A stretch of DNA of 64,000 bases, taken from Panorpa germanica. Lineage: Eukaryota > Arthropoda > Insecta > Mecoptera > Panorpidae. Positions 1 through 13,559 of the stretch are shown one piece after another. The position numbers were made by a program, and so were the translations under genes. Under the pieces are notes generated by a model, which worked only from the letters and a program-made list of their open reading frames with translations, was not told the origin of the DNA and did no database searches. Positions within the stretch are counted from its first letter, which is position 1, and each line of letters starts with the position of its first letter. Where the stretch lies: contig OY783203.1 of assembly GCA_963678705.1 (NCBI GenBank), positions 3,224,001 to 3,288,000 of the forward strand, given 5' to 3'.

Positions 1-774
1 GCTTGTTGAATATCATGTCTCTTATAGTACGAGAATCGTAAAGTTATTACGATATAAAGCTTCTAAATCATGTTTTGTATATTTTATTACATAAAATATT
101 TTACGTAAAGAAAACTAAATTTTTTATATAAATTAAGAATTATGTAGATGAAGAAGTAGAATATAATTGTTATTTCACTTAAATATAATTTTTAACAGGT
201 GTTCAATCCTAAAAATACGTTTTCATAAAATCAACAAAATATAAAATATTATCAATTTTAAGCGTTATTTGAGCAACTGTTTTAAAAATTTTTTGTATTG
301 CATATATTACATTATAATTGAATTATTTTATTTCTAAATTAGGTATCTAAATTAGTCGACATACAGCATTTAAATTTTCAAACACAGCCCGCGAATCATA
401 TTTTTAAAATTTTAATTTTTTGTTCTTTAAAGTTCACAATCTTAATTTTAAGACGTTTCTTAGACGATTCTATAACAATTTCATGAAACGAGAACATAAG
501 TCATCGAGAAATGCTGTTGTACAAAGAGCGTAAAAACATATATGTTAATATTACAGTTTTCGTTTCTTTAAAATGATTTCAGTGTAAATTTATTAATTGT
601 AATTTTCCACCCCAATCATTTTAGCCGGTGTAATTGTGCCAGTATAGATGCATTCTATCCAGTGTATATTTGTTTGATTTTATTTATTATTAATTTTTTT
701 TATAGTTATTATAAACTGTGTATTAATTATGTAATAAATATTAGTAAGTTAAAAAATTGTGAAGTTCTGTACCA

Positions 775-799
775 CGTAAAGGTGCCCCCCACCTTTACG
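775..799. repeat. Perfect 10-bp hairpin with C5 loop
   Basis: CGTAAAGGTG at 775-784 is the exact reverse complement of 790-799, separated by five C. It is the most GC-rich spot in an AT-rich stretch. It may be an end of a small mobile element; no function can be assigned. Confidence 0.5.
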
Positions 800-1096
800 G
801 GGTGGTTAAGTGAAAAATAATACAATAAATTGACTTGTCTTTTTTTATGACACAAGAATTTTTCTTTATATCCTTTTATGAAGCATAAGTGATGAATAAA
901 TTTAATTTTGCTAATATTGTGAATATTATGAAAAAAGCAGAAGAAATAATTGCTTTTAAGTATGTGCTGTTGTAATGGGTTTGTGAACTCTTTTTTTATG
1001 GGTCGTTCTTTTAATTCTCGATTGAAATACATTTTAATATAGGTATATAGTTAGTAGTATAGTATAGTATATAGGTAGTAGTAGGTAATATTGTTT

Positions 1097-1330
1097 TAAT
1101 TTTTTTGAATATCCAAAAGTTGACAGAATTATAGTTATATCAAATTTGATTTTTAGTTTTGCCGCATGTTTTATATATGCATAATATGTCACAGCATAAA
1201 TAGGTAATCGAGATTATTTTTCCTTTTTCACAACCATTTTAATATGAAATTTCATGGGATACACAATTCAGCTCTTAGTAGTAAATGACATTTAACACAC
1301 TTGTATGCGTCTGTATTGTATAAAAGAGAT
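1097..1330. repeat. Dispersed repeat, copy 1 (pair with 24246-24425)
   Basis: The stretch shares an interrupted similarity with 24246-24425, from the AATATCCAAAAGTTGA core to a TATGCGTCT segment. It includes a core motif that recurs at least seven times in the window. Probably a decayed short non-autonomous element. Confidence 0.5.
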
Positions 1331-2669
1331 GGCAGATCTACGGACGTAAGATTGAAGATTGTATCTAGTCAAACCGTTATCTTTTCTTGGCGTGCCACTA
1401 ATTCCACGGGAAATCAATTGTTTCTAGTCAAACCTGTTTCACATATGGGACAAACATTGTTGTTCATTGGCATTCCGGGCCATCTGGCATCCCTAGCTAG
1501 TACCAACCTTGTATTTACGATAAAGTCCTGTAACTTATTCCAGATGAAATGAAAAAGCCCTTTACTGTGTATAAACTAATCACTTGAAATTATGGCCGTG
1601 GTGGCATCTACTAGTTCCCATTTAACTAGTCGCATCATGTTGTTGATAATAACCAGAAGAAATATCAACTGTATACGTTAGGCTCTTAACATTTGAGCTA
1701 CACCGGCTGCTGATAATCATTTGGTTATTATCGAATTCAACATGAAGAAGTTGTATAGTTAATAAAACACAAAGACGTTTGCATTTATCTGTAAACTAGT
1801 TCCATCTTTAGATACTTAAATGAGAGATGCCACAAATTTAATTACAAAATAATGGTCTTTGTTTCTTCTTCTCATTATTTATTCAGCACCGTGTATTTAA
1901 AATAGAGACTGGATCAGGCGCTTGGCAAGATATTTATATTTGGTTTGAAGTTTAACTTATACTGCAGCGGGAATAAACCCATCAAAAAACTTATTAACTC
2001 AGTTTTCGCATAATTCCCTATATGCAATGTATAATCATAAAGGTAATAGGCTGTAACAGGTGGTGGCTGTATTTACAGCAAGATTGCGGAGTCGGCAGAT
2101 TAAATTATCAATATATTCGCATAATTTTATAAAAATTATGTCATGGTGAGTCACAACATACAAAGGAAAAAGCAATGTTTTAAGTATATATGATTTATTT
2201 ATTATCAAAATTGTAGAATTAGGTATTTTTAAAAAATGTATATATGTTAAATATTTTACGTAATTGAAATATCTTATCAAGCTAATTTGCACATAAACTA
2301 CAACTTATGAACTCTACCTTCGAACTGGTTTTGAATACTTATTAGCAACATATAATTAGTAAAAAAGAAACTTCGGATAAACATCTAACATAATAAATTC
2401 TGGGGCATGCAAGAAACTTTTAATACTTGTTACGAAATACATTTGTAAAGCTTAAAAAAAAAAACATTTCAAATACTTCATACCTCGCCAACCATAATAT
2501 AAATAATATTCATTAAAAAAACTTTAACAAAACCTAATCAAAATTTGGAATGAAATACATTATGCTCTACATAAAAAAAATACAAAATATATTCTAATTA
2601 CAACGTTTGCACTTTAACTTAACTATACATTTTACAAGACGAAAACATCGGTTAAGAGTGTAAAACTGC

Positions 2670-5177
2670 TTAACCTAACATCACCATCCGAACAAACTCC
2701 TCGTAATTGACATTTCCTTGAGAATCTTCTTGGTTTTGGAGCAGTTGTTCCACCTTCAAATATACATATATTAAATCAACATGTTCGGTTACTAAAATAT
2801 TGAATTATTGATCTGTAGATTACTGACCTCCTCATCATTTAACTTCTCTCCTAAAGTGGTCAAGAGATGTCTCAGTTCAGCAGAACTGATGAAACCGTTG
2901 CCATCTTTATCGAAATGTCTTAAACCCTCAATGAAGTCATCTGCTGTATCTCCAGATCGCGCTTTAGAGATTGCCTGAAATGTATATTCCATTAGTTTAA
3001 TCAACTATACAGCGCTCCTTTATATTAATTATGTTTTAGTTTCAATATACGGCAAAAAACAAAACAATTCAGAGACTTCCATAAATTTATATCTTGGATG
3101 TTTGTTTATTTGATGGTATACGTTAAGCCAATAATTTACTTGTAAACAATACTGCCCAATACTAGATTTAACAACCTGAATATGTATATATTCCTTTTTA
3201 TGTCATTGGAATTGTATTGAGTCACAATTAACTTATGCCCTTCTGATCTAAGAACGCTTAATCGACCTCTACATCTGCAGATTCTAAATTTCATACAATA
3301 CTAGGTGATAATGCGTTGAAAATGATAATTTTTAAAGAATAAGTTTTCTATTTAGCTAAAATCTTTTAAATTTGTCTATGAAATTTGTATAGAAATAAAT
3401 GTTTCGTTATCAGTTTTTCGTTTTGTGGCCAAGTATTTTTAACGTATCCCAACCATTAAGCGAGGTATAGGTTTTGATTACATCTTAATAATAACGTATA
3501 TTTTACATATAACATTGTACAATAGGCATGAAATTATTATATTTGATAATGCAAAATATACATTACTGTGTTAAATGAAAATATGTTATGATCATTATAC
3601 CTGATAAATAGGTAGAAAGACTTCAAATGAAATTCTCTCATCTGGCTTCAATGTAACTGTACATTTCTTAACATCTGATTCAGTTGGATTCTGTCCCAAA
3701 GCTCTTAAAGCGTCACCGATTTGAGCAACATGAATTTTTCCATCTCCGCGCGAGTCAAATAATTGAAAAGCTTCCTGAAATTCTGAAAATTTTTAAATAA
3801 TTAAACATTAGTTAAATATCTTTTTCTTTAATTAATTAGAAGACATTAAGAAATAAATCAACTTTGATTCTCTTGTTTCTTCACATTGCCATAATCATTC
3901 TTTCTTAATTTTATAATATTAATAGAAATGAATTTATAAGTATTATTTAACATCACTTCTTAAATCTATAAACACTACTTGGAATAACACAAAATTCTTA
4001 ATATCAAATTACCTTCCACAGATGTTAAATGCAATTTACTGGGAGGGTCGTACATATACATATTTTTAATAATTTAAATTTAAAAAATGGAATTCAAAAT
4101 TTTGAAATTAAAATAGTTCACAACAATTTAGTCACACAACATACAACTTATTAAATCAGTGTGCCTCTATGGTTATCCGTTCAAGACTGACACATCCAAA
4201 TACTATTCATGCTGAAACTATGTCCAAATATGACTAAGACTGTTGCAACATAAAATGTGCTGAGTGATATAGTGCTGTACGTTGCCTTTTAAAAATATAT
4301 GAAGTATTTACTCTAGCAATAAATGAGAATAAAATTATAAGTTTAGTATATTTATTAAACAGTCTATTAAATACAGTCTTATTTTTAAATATACAAGAAA
4401 AAAAGACACTAAGAGAGACTAAGCCCCAACCAAACTGGAAGGTTTTATCTTTCATCTATAAGAAATTTAACACCAGATCCAGCTTAATCTAAATGTTCCT
4501 CCAATTTCTCGCCTAAATCCACCTACGTCTAACATATAAAGAAAATTTCTTTTGAATACTTGTGTATAAAATTTGACTTTGTAAGGTTTAATATTACCAA
4601 TGCAACCAAGAACATTTAAAGCTTTCAAAACAGTGCCATATAAGGAATGTAGGGTACTATAAACTTGTTTACACAACATTTATGCAATAAATATTTCTGC
4701 TTATTGACAGTTAACGTTAGCCATGCGTAATAATTATTACAAATACATAAATAGTATATATTCCAATAATTCTTAAAAAAATCCTTATCAGCAAAAGATA
4801 ATCATACACACAGAAAACAAGGCGGTTCTGTAACACACGTCATTGAGTGATGAGTCAATATAACCTAGTCTTTGTCACAGTTAAAGATGATTAATAAGAA
4901 AAATGTCATTACACTAAATTAATATAAAAATTAAATTACAGAGATTTTACATATTATTACATAAATGTGTATTAAATACGCAGGGTTAAGGCTATTGAGA
5001 TTACATTACATTTCATTATTAATTCAAAAAAAAAGAAACAAGACTTTTATGTGAACTCACCTGCCAGCTGGTCTTCAGAGTAATTTGCCTATACAACAAA
5101 AACTTTAATTATAAACGAAATACTCATATAATTTTCTTATATTTTTAGAATAATTCAAATATTAGAATACTTACCAT
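2670..5177 (-). CDS. Mlc-c: Myosin essential light chain, non-muscle type (Mlc-c)
   Basis: Essential (alkali) light chain that binds the neck of non-muscle myosin II and related myosins. Exons in coding order: 5177-5175, 5088-5061, 3782-3601, 2974-2828, 2753-2670. All borders are GT..AG, phases agree, and the total is 444 bases (147 aa), the usual length for insect Mlc-c. The protein starts [20 protein letters not shown] and ends [10 protein letters not shown]. It is calmodulin-like with EF-hand folds: an N-terminal lobe in exons 2-3 (residues about 10-70) and a C-terminal lobe with loop [12 protein letters not shown] and the family signature [14 protein letters not shown] in exon 4. The start codon ATG sits alone at the end of its exon, followed by a 28-base micro-exon. 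Choosing the acceptor at 3783 rather than the nearer one at 3775 restores the conserved EFQ. Clear family call; the orthologue symbol follows Drosophila usage. Confidence 0.95.
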
Positions 5178-8100
5178 TATGTCGCTTACTTGACGCTGTC
5201 AAACAGGAATCAGAATCAGATAAACTTACAGAAATCTTATAGGCTAAAATAGTGTCCTTGAACCTTAATGGTTTTTGTAAGAGATTAGCCTCACAGCCAT
5301 TTTGAATTTATTCAGCGAAAATGTCATAATGAAATATATTTAAAATATTGAAAACTTCAAAATGAAAATTTAAAGAGCATTTATTTTATTGATATATCAA
5401 TTACTGGGTTTTATTAAAATCTAGTTATTACTATTAATCTAGTTACTAATATTTAAATTTCATATGGTAATCAATATAAGCATCAGCATAGAGCATGGGT
5501 TATTAACCTATGGAATGAATTCGATTTCAGTAGATTAGAAAACAAAATAATAGAAAAAATTTAAACTTCTGTTAATCATATTTCCATACATTTGAATGCA
5601 TTTCTTATAATTTAAAAATAAAAATTATTACGAACATAATTTTTTTCAATAGAAGTTTTACAATAAGAAAGTAAATAACCAAGCTGAATTTCTTTTCCTA
5701 ACACGATTTCGATTTGGAGTAGTTCACCAATATTCACAGAGCTGCACTTTTTACCACATGATATTGGTCTAACGAAATATCTTTATAAACGAAAACAAAA
5801 TTATATTTTTATTTAAAAATTATATTAACTAGAGCTAATAGTATATATTTATGTTTTTACCTATTTCATTTCATTTAAAAAAAATCGCAACTCCCTGTTA
5901 AGGATACATCCTCAGTATAATTTGACTCAGTTCGAAGGAAGGAATTTATTATAAAAATGTAAACTATTAAAATTCGATCCGGTATTGTTGTTATTTACAA
6001 ATAAACAAAAACATTCCTGCGCAATATTTCAATACTATTATTTATAAATCATTAGAAAACGCAAATTTATTTTAAAATTACGAAGCAAATAGTTTATTAT
6101 TAAATAACTATGTTTATATAATAAAGGTAATAATAATAGATACATTAAAAATAACAAACTGAAATATTTACTATTACATATCGATATGTATCAGCATATC
6201 ATATCTTAAGATGTTCCTCAAATCTGCAGTAATAGGAATATATAAAAGACAGATGGAAGATATGGAAAATAGTATAATAAGAAGTATTTATTTAAGTAAA
6301 ATTTATCTTATAAGCAAATATGTATGAAATTCGAGTTGCTTAAGAAATTGCGTGCACGATTATTAATAATTTGAAAGAAATTCGAAGCATTTTCAAATCA
6401 ATATATCTATCATATCTATATAAATCTATAGATTACGTATTAAAATTAAAAATATAGGAATAAATTGTCATTCTTTTTCTGTAAACATTCTACTACAGCT
6501 CATGAACTAATATTTACATTGTCCACAAAATTTTTTTTTATACCCATGGGCATAGCTTCAACGCCAGATTTTAAGAAATTAAATAATTGGATCCCCTAAC
6601 ATAGTAATATAACTTAAGCACAAATGTATTTGCTACTTAAATATTATGTAAAATTTTGAAATTTGTGCAACCAACAACCAGCCTACAGTTATTACCTTTT
6701 GAATTATTGAGCTGTTGTTTATGCCATTTAAATAAGGAGTTGCAATAGTTGCAGATGAACAGGCGCAAATGGTAAGCAATTCGAGTAACAATCTAAAAAA
6801 GTATTAAAATGAAATATATCAATTATATTTATTAAGCGAAACTTCAATTCACGAGTTTATATTTGAGATATGCAAACAACCTCACAACACGTGAACACTT
6901 ATCTACGAACAAATGAAAAGACTGTAGTATCATAATCATGAATTTAATTATCGAAGAACTACAAAATATCATAATATTACTTCAGCATATGTGTAATTGT
7001 AAACATTTAGTTAAATATAAACCAAGTATAGTTTTCTATAAAAAACATTTATTGCTCAGTTATATAAATTACAATATTATCGAAAATATAAAAGATAAAT
7101 TACTGAAAGACATAGTTAATACTTTACTGTTTTAAACACAGATCGACATTTTAATACTATTATTGTATTTTTTTAATACTATATTATTAATTTTAACATT
7201 TATATTTAGGCAAAATCTTCTTAAAAAAATTATAATTTTGACATTTAATTTGAATATAAAGTCATCCTTATTTTCTTGTGATAATAAAAGCCTTTTAATT
7301 AATGAATTGTAGAATACATATAGTTAGTTACTAAGCACTCATAGAGAAAACTAAGCAGTTGTAACACAAACTCTAACTCAGACGGTTCATTTATATTATA
7401 AATATATGCGTATTAGCAGTTTCGAAAAATAATTTACATAGTAACCTAATGATGTAAATCAACAGTTATTAGGAAATTACTACAACTTTAGCAAAAAATA
7501 CACATAGTAGTAAATTTTAAATGATCTTCCAATTACTTTTTGATCAATGGACATAATATCATTTCATTATAAATATATATATATATAAATATCAAAACTT
7601 TTCTGAATCAAAAAATTGAGTAATAAAAATATGCCGAATTATTTAGATTGTATAAACAAATAAAACATAAATTGCTGAGTACTGATATTTTAACATTTAA
7701 ATGTAAAAGTATCAAAACAGTAAACCAAAATTAGTTTTAAAACATACAATAAAATATAACTTTAAAAATGTCATATGACTTCACTTATGTAGTGCTTACT
7801 TATACTTTAAGAGCCATTAATTAATATTGATAAATTAACATTAATTAACGAATTAATTTCTAAAGTTATTCGGAAGAAATTTATCATTTTCGAAATAATT
7901 GATTTTGAAAATACCTTTAGTCTCACTAGTTTAATATATGTTTTTAAAAATAGAAAGATTACAAAATATACTACTCCTACTTGGTACCACACATAGTAAT
8001 TATTACATCTTTTTGCTTTGAATTATTATTCTGATTTCTTTAATCATAGATTTTTAAAATAAAAAATCTAAGTTTAATAAAAATAATATTACCCTTCTAT

Positions 8101-8869
8101 TACTACTAGAACTAGAAAAAGAGTTACCCAGCGATCATCTTCTGTAATAGCGAGCCTTATAATTAAAAAACATATAATCCTAAATAAATAAACTATGCTA
8201 GTATTATTATTGAAACATATCTAAATAATACACTATTCACTATTAATACACAACAAATACGAAGACATGGTAAACTATTATATTCTATTCAATAATATAA
8301 TTTGCATATATAGCAAAAGTAGCATATAAAATGGAAAAAGTGTACTAATTCGAGTTTTGAGTATTTTAATGTGAAATTATAACAACATTTCTTTAAACGC
8401 AAATACTATATTTTATCGTAACATCTTAATATCACGCAGCATATTTAAAAACTTAAAGCAATTAATGGTATAATTAAAATAAGGAATAAAATAAATAATT
8501 GCTTAAAGCCCCAAACCCACTCACTAAGTTTTAGTGTTAATTTAAGATTTTAAGATAATAATGTAAGTTCAGCTTGTGAAATATAAAGAAATAAAATTAT
8601 TTATATTAAATACAATAATTTATATTAAATAAAGATAGTAATTATTACAAAATAATGTAAATTACTGACGTATGATTTCACAAGGTCAAAAATACATTTA
8701 AAGTTAAAATCTAAAATTAAGGGGTTTAAGAATTTAAGTTTTTACGAAATTCATCCGTGTTATATAATACAGATGAATATTACATAAGGAATACGTTAAA
8801 TAGGTAATAATAAAATTAATGCGAAATACTGATTTGTAATTTAAAATAAGGATACTTAATGATAATACT
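5178..8869. other. AT-rich intergenic stretch without recognised gene
   Basis: About 3.7 kb between Mlc-c and wntless copy A, whose 3' end is at 8870. Open frames here are short and of very AT-rich composition, with no recognisable protein motif. The upper part must include the 3' UTR of wntless. A short (AT)n tract lies near 7567. Confidence 0.6.
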
Positions 8870-11800
8870 TTAATCGATCGTTGCCTTTCGAGTGAATGAT
8901 GTCAGGGAAGATATTTCACTTGGACTGGGATCAGTTGGCAGACGACTAAATTCGATGTCCTCACTGACGCTATAATCTGCTAAAATAAAATAAAATTATA
9001 TTTATGTATATACTTCACCGTTTTTACAATAATGCAATAATAAATTAGAAGTCAAAAACACACTGTTAAGCATGTAAGAGTATTTATAAATATCCGTTAC
9101 TATATTAGTAGTCTTACTTAAGTTTGGATCTGCTGGCCACTGTTTATGACTAGGGGCATATAATACAATCAAGGCAAAAATGTAAATATTCCACATTCCA
9201 TATACACCAGTAAAAAATGCAGATGTAAAATCTAATTGAATATTGTCATCCCACTTCCATTTTCCTTCAGCAACCTAAAATTTATTTGAAAAACATATTT
9301 TAAAAATGTAGTTATTAAATAAATAACGTGACGTAATTTAATAGGTTACAAACGACTATTGCATTTTAAAAGTACTTTCCTTTAGACGGATATCGATAGT
9401 TAAGTGTTTAAAATTAAGCGTTAAAACTATGAAAAGGATAGAAAATTATTAATAAAGATATGGAAGAATTTCGAAACAATACAGAACAAAAATATTGTAA
9501 AAGAAATATTTTTGTTGTCACTTGCTGCAAACTGAAATTGTGTAAAGGAAATGTATGAAGTATCAAAATAGTAAAGTTAATCTAAGTTGAAAGAAAAAAC
9601 ATGATTTTTCATGTTGATAAAAATGTTTTTCTAAAAATATATTTTAGAGAAATTATACTTACTTGTCCCAATATAAATCCAATAACTGTGAGAGCTGCAC
9701 ATAGTAGTGTAGCTAGCATTAAAAATTTGAATCTGTATATGATGCCTTCATAATGTAACCGACGAGCAGAGGACATGGCAGGTAAGGACGATTGTTTGAT
9801 ACTTATATTACAAAATACTTTCCATATCATGTAGCAAAGAAATATGAAGTAAATGCCTGCAGATATTCCAGCAAGTATAATAAAAGTTAACTGAGGATTC
9901 AAATTAAGGAAATTTAATATTCTTTATGGGTACAGGTATGTAACTGTACTATTAAGCAATACGATTTAATAAAGGATACTGCCAAATTAGTTCCAAGATC
10001 AGTTACCCAAATAGAGTAAAATGGATTTCTTAACTGGACACCCCTCTCACACATATCAAAAATGAATAAGGATGTACAACCAATGGCAACTGCACTCAAA
10101 TGTTTCCAATATATCTTTAAAGTGTTAGTTTCACCATCCTGGATCTAAATTCAAGAAAAATAACATATTACTATTATTTCCTATTTATTCGTTATAAACC
10201 TGAACTATTATCAAATAGTGGATAAAAATATTAATTTAAACGAACCAGCATATGTTCTCCAGCAAATACTAGCCAAAATGAAAGTAATATTCCATAGAAC
10301 AAGCCTTGCTTTATATCACCAAGTAGTAACATGAATGGCATATCATAAAACAGCGTCAAATATTCAAGTGGCACTATAATAACAAAAATTGTTCATTAGA
10401 AACAAATATAGAAAAATCAGTTACTTAATCAACTTAAATATAATTTATTTCTTACTGTTCAAAAATGTTAATGCTGTTCCTAAATAGATTAACATATATT
10501 CTATAAGAGCTGGTGACCGTGATAGTAAGTGGACTCGTCTCCAAAACCAGATCATAATTACCACAATAAAGGGGAAAAATACAGTTTTTAATGAAACCCA
10601 TACTTTTGTAAAACCTCCGTTTTGATTAATTACCTGCAGAGCAATAAAATAATAAATATAATGTTCAATGAATGTTCTAAATAACAGTCTTCTCATCATG
10701 AAGAAATTAAACTCAATATTCATCTATTTTTCAAACTTTATCTGCGTGGTGCTAAGATATTTTTCCAAGAGTAAGAAAGGTTGAAAGGTCTTCTACCTTA
10801 TAGGTGGTTAATTTAATCATCTAAGAAATGCATTCATTGAATAGTTTATAATGGGACAGAATAGAAGTGTAATAAGTCAGGAACTAGTTTGAATGTTATG
10901 ACTGTCTAATAACATACGCCAAGAGAAATAAATTTAAAATTTAAATCTGAACTTGAAATTAATATAAATATGTGCTCAATAATAAGAATGTACAAATTAA
11001 TTCAATATTTTGTTATTCTCACCGTTAAATAGACATCCTGGACATGTCCAATATTTAAATTCATTTTCCGATCTGTATCCATGGGGAGCCTTAAATTTAA
11101 CAAGTAATAATCATGATGCAAAGAACCCAATTCAAATAAAGGAATGGCACTACAATTATACAGTAAATTACGCGGATCCTAAAAAATATATAGTAATTAT
11201 AGAAACATTATCAAAAGTTATATACAAATAAATTCAAAATGCACAAGTTTCATACAGTTTCTTCATGGCAATCGAGAATTCTGTTTTCCAAGGATGAAGC
11301 ATAATATTTCCAGTCATTGTCTGCATCCTCCTTGTTCCGATAAGCTAACCTAGCATCAAGCGTTAGTGTTGTCCTGGGATCTGATGAAATTTAATTTAAT
11401 TAGTTTTCCTTACTTTCAAATTCATTTAATTAAAAACTAAATTTACTTACGGACTTCCATTTGTGAGTTGTAAGCAATATCGACTTGGATTACTCCAATT
11501 AAATTTTGCTGCCATCTCGAAAAATCTAGTTTGATATTATCTCTGGGCAAAGGAATCTAAAATTAAATTAAGTCATCAAAACTTGTTTGTTTTTTAAATT
11601 AGTAATGAGTTTTTGTATTGAGAAGTAAAGAACCTGAAATGTATAAACGATTTGATTGGCCATCTGAATCTGATTATCAATTGTATCAATGTATATCCGT
11701 TCACAACTTCCTTCACCACGGGCATACAGCCATTTGTCCTTCACATTCATGTTTCCGCTGCTATCCCGACAGGTGGTAGCGAGAACCAGGTTTACATTGG

Positions 11801-12616
11801 AGGGAGAAGGTGCTGAAAATTAAAATTAATTTTTGGATATATTTTAAAGTTAGGATTTATAATAAAAATTCCTTATATTTTCTAGGTTTGGTTGTTATCA
11901 AGGTATATTGGTTATGTACATATACAATCCTACTCTTATTTGGCAGCAGTGTCATTCACACATATAAGGCCACGACACCACAAATACTGCCAACATAGTA
12001 GAAGGTCGTTGATGATGGGACAAATAGGCCGACGTTAAATAAATTTAAAAAAATAGGATTCTTTTATTTTGTACAACGAAAATTAAAATAAATTTCTTTA
12101 AAAAAAAAGGTATAACTATAAAGTAACTGTCTTCCGAATTCTTGTTTGTCTGAATGAAACACCACTGTGTTTGAAAGATTTCACTAATCGTGACGGCAGC
12201 AGCTAAAAAGTTTCTGTTTTATGTCTTTTTCTTATAGTTTGTACATTTAGATTAAATTATTGGCGTATTATATTTATTGCGATCGTAAACAAGGTTGTAT
12301 CCAGAACCGAAGTGTGCGTCATACACAGAATTATCTGTTGTATATATGCATATTTTAGGTATTTTTTTACTTCAATATAATTTTCCTTGCTAATGTATAA
12401 GTATATATATATAGATAGAAATACGCACTTAGATCTAAATGTAAAGAATAATATAAGTTTAATTTATTTTACTATTTTTATAAACTTTAGAGGTAAATTG
12501 AAAGACTTACCAACCAATCCTCCAATTAAAAAGCACACTACTTGACATATTAATAATAAACAAACAAGTATAGAAAGCTTGCGTCCGCTTAAATTTTCCA
12601 AGATTGTTCCTGACAT
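8870..12616 (-). CDS. wls: Wntless (Wnt cargo receptor), copy A
   Basis: Multi-pass receptor that escorts lipid-modified Wnt from the ER/Golgi to the cell surface and is recycled by retromer. Eleven exons in coding order: 12616-12511, 11812-11634, 11556-11451, 11380-11256, 11178-11023, 10633-10456, 10373-10246, 10144-9980, 9890-9663, 9274-9118, 8979-8870. Phases agree throughout; total 1638 bases, 545 aa, close to the fly protein. The start is the conserved [16 protein letters not shown] at 12616; an in-frame ATG 36 bases upstream is ignored. A signal-anchor helix is followed by a luminal domain with cysteines, then by a run of seven membrane segments with WFWRRVHLL and [27 protein letters not shown] in the third cytoplasmic loop carries the YEGx endocytic motif. 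The acidic tail ends [12 protein letters not shown]. Shares nearly identical internal blocks with copy B. This copy has every conserved part and is probably the functional orthologue. Confidence 0.95.
9652..9916. repeat. Near-identical block shared by wntless copies (A side of tract 1)
   Basis: Covers exon 9 of copy A plus a little intron on both sides. It matches 14507-14771 of copy B with about one mismatch, and similarity stops abruptly at both ends. Neighbouring exons are clearly diverged. Confidence 0.85.
10217..11390. repeat. Near-identical block shared by wntless copies (A side of tract 2)
   Basis: About 1.17 kb covering exons 4-7 and all introns between them. It matches 15187-16362 with roughly 15 differences counted by eye, including non-coding bases. 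Introns outside the block do not align by eye. Confidence 0.85.
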
Positions 12617-13559
12617 TTTACCAGTATAATGGTTTTTGTTCGAACTTGACAATATTATAATATATAATAATTTAATTATAAAAATTGGTTTGTTTGATGT
12701 TTGACTAATTTGTTTGATGTTTTCTTAGCTGTATGAACCTATACATAATTGAACCGGCAAGTCTGTTTAGTGTTACCAGGTAGAATACTTTAAGAAATTC
12801 AATACTGACCAGAGATAATATACTGTTCGGAAATTAAATAAATACAGATTTGTACAGAATGTAAAATTTAAAATATATCTTCTTAAAAAGAATATTGAGC
12901 ATATATTATTTTTAGTTGTATGTTCTACAGTTAACCAGTTAACTTTAACTATGAGGTAGATCTTAATACTCAGCATCTAGAACGGCATCTAAAAATTTAA
13001 GCCTTTTTAGAGAAACTATTATGTGTTAGGTTTCGTCAAAGTTAAATTTTACATGTTTTACGGTAACATTCATATTTTGTATTTCGCGGGTCGCTTTATA
13101 CGCGGGTGGTTTAAATTTAAACATAATTTTTTTAAAGATATTTATTGATTAATAACATACACATGTGAAAACTTTAGTTCTTCTCTAGATATCCACCTGC
13201 ACACACTTTTGCCAACGATTAGGAAGCTTCAACATCTTTCTTTTATAAAAAGATTGAGGGCTAGTTGTAAGTCAATTGCACAAGTGCTCTTGCACTTTTT
13301 CATTGCTTGTGAATCGTTTTCCTCAAAGTGAGTCCTTCAAGGATACGAACAAAAAATAATCACAGGAATGTTAATAAATTATTTTTATTGCAGAGTATAA
13401 CTGCTCACAAACAGAAGTAGTTCCGAAAAATATAAAGCTTTGCATTGCAAACGTGATTAAGGTAAAAAGTAAGCATTTGATAAGTAAGCATTGCTCCATT
13501 AATCTATTCCGTTCCATTAATGTTATTCATAGCGGAAGCAATTCTCCGTTCAGAAGCTT
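12617..13559. other. Spacer between the two wntless copies
   Basis: Contains the presumed promoter and 5' UTR of copy A at its low end and the 3' UTR of copy B at its high end. The only coding-like trace is the mariner fragment at 13189-13265. Confidence 0.5.
13189..13265 (-). pseudogene. Mariner-type transposase C-terminal remnant
   Basis: The minus strand reads SPQSFYKRKMLKLPNRWQKC then V and a stop a few codons on. This fits the end of mariner transposases, where a LPxRWxKCV motif is typical. Upstream codons run into stops within a short distance, so only a decayed tail remains. Terminal repeats were not identified. Confidence 0.6.

Larger units (their letters stand above)
1..2669. other. 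Intergenic, no gene recognised
   Basis: No convincing exon is seen here. The stretch is AT-rich and contains a short perfect hairpin (775-799) and a degenerate dispersed repeat at about 1097-1330 that recurs at about 24246-24425. Everything from 2669 downward lies past the stop codon of the minus-strand myosin light chain gene, so its 3' UTR must occupy the upper end; its limit cannot be placed. Confidence 0.6.

Noticed and set aside
4234..4679. 73- and 70-codon minus-strand frames in Mlc-c intron
   Set aside because: They lie within the intron between exons 2 and 3 and show no motif.
11010..11231. Plus-strand frames of 73 codons at 11010 and 15982
   Set aside because: Antisense shadows of wntless exon 5 in both copies; their similarity reflects the duplicated exon.
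12617..12652. Upstream in-frame ATG extending wntless A by 12 codons
   Set aside because: The conserved protein start [11 protein letters not shown] begins at 12616, and copy B has no matching extension.
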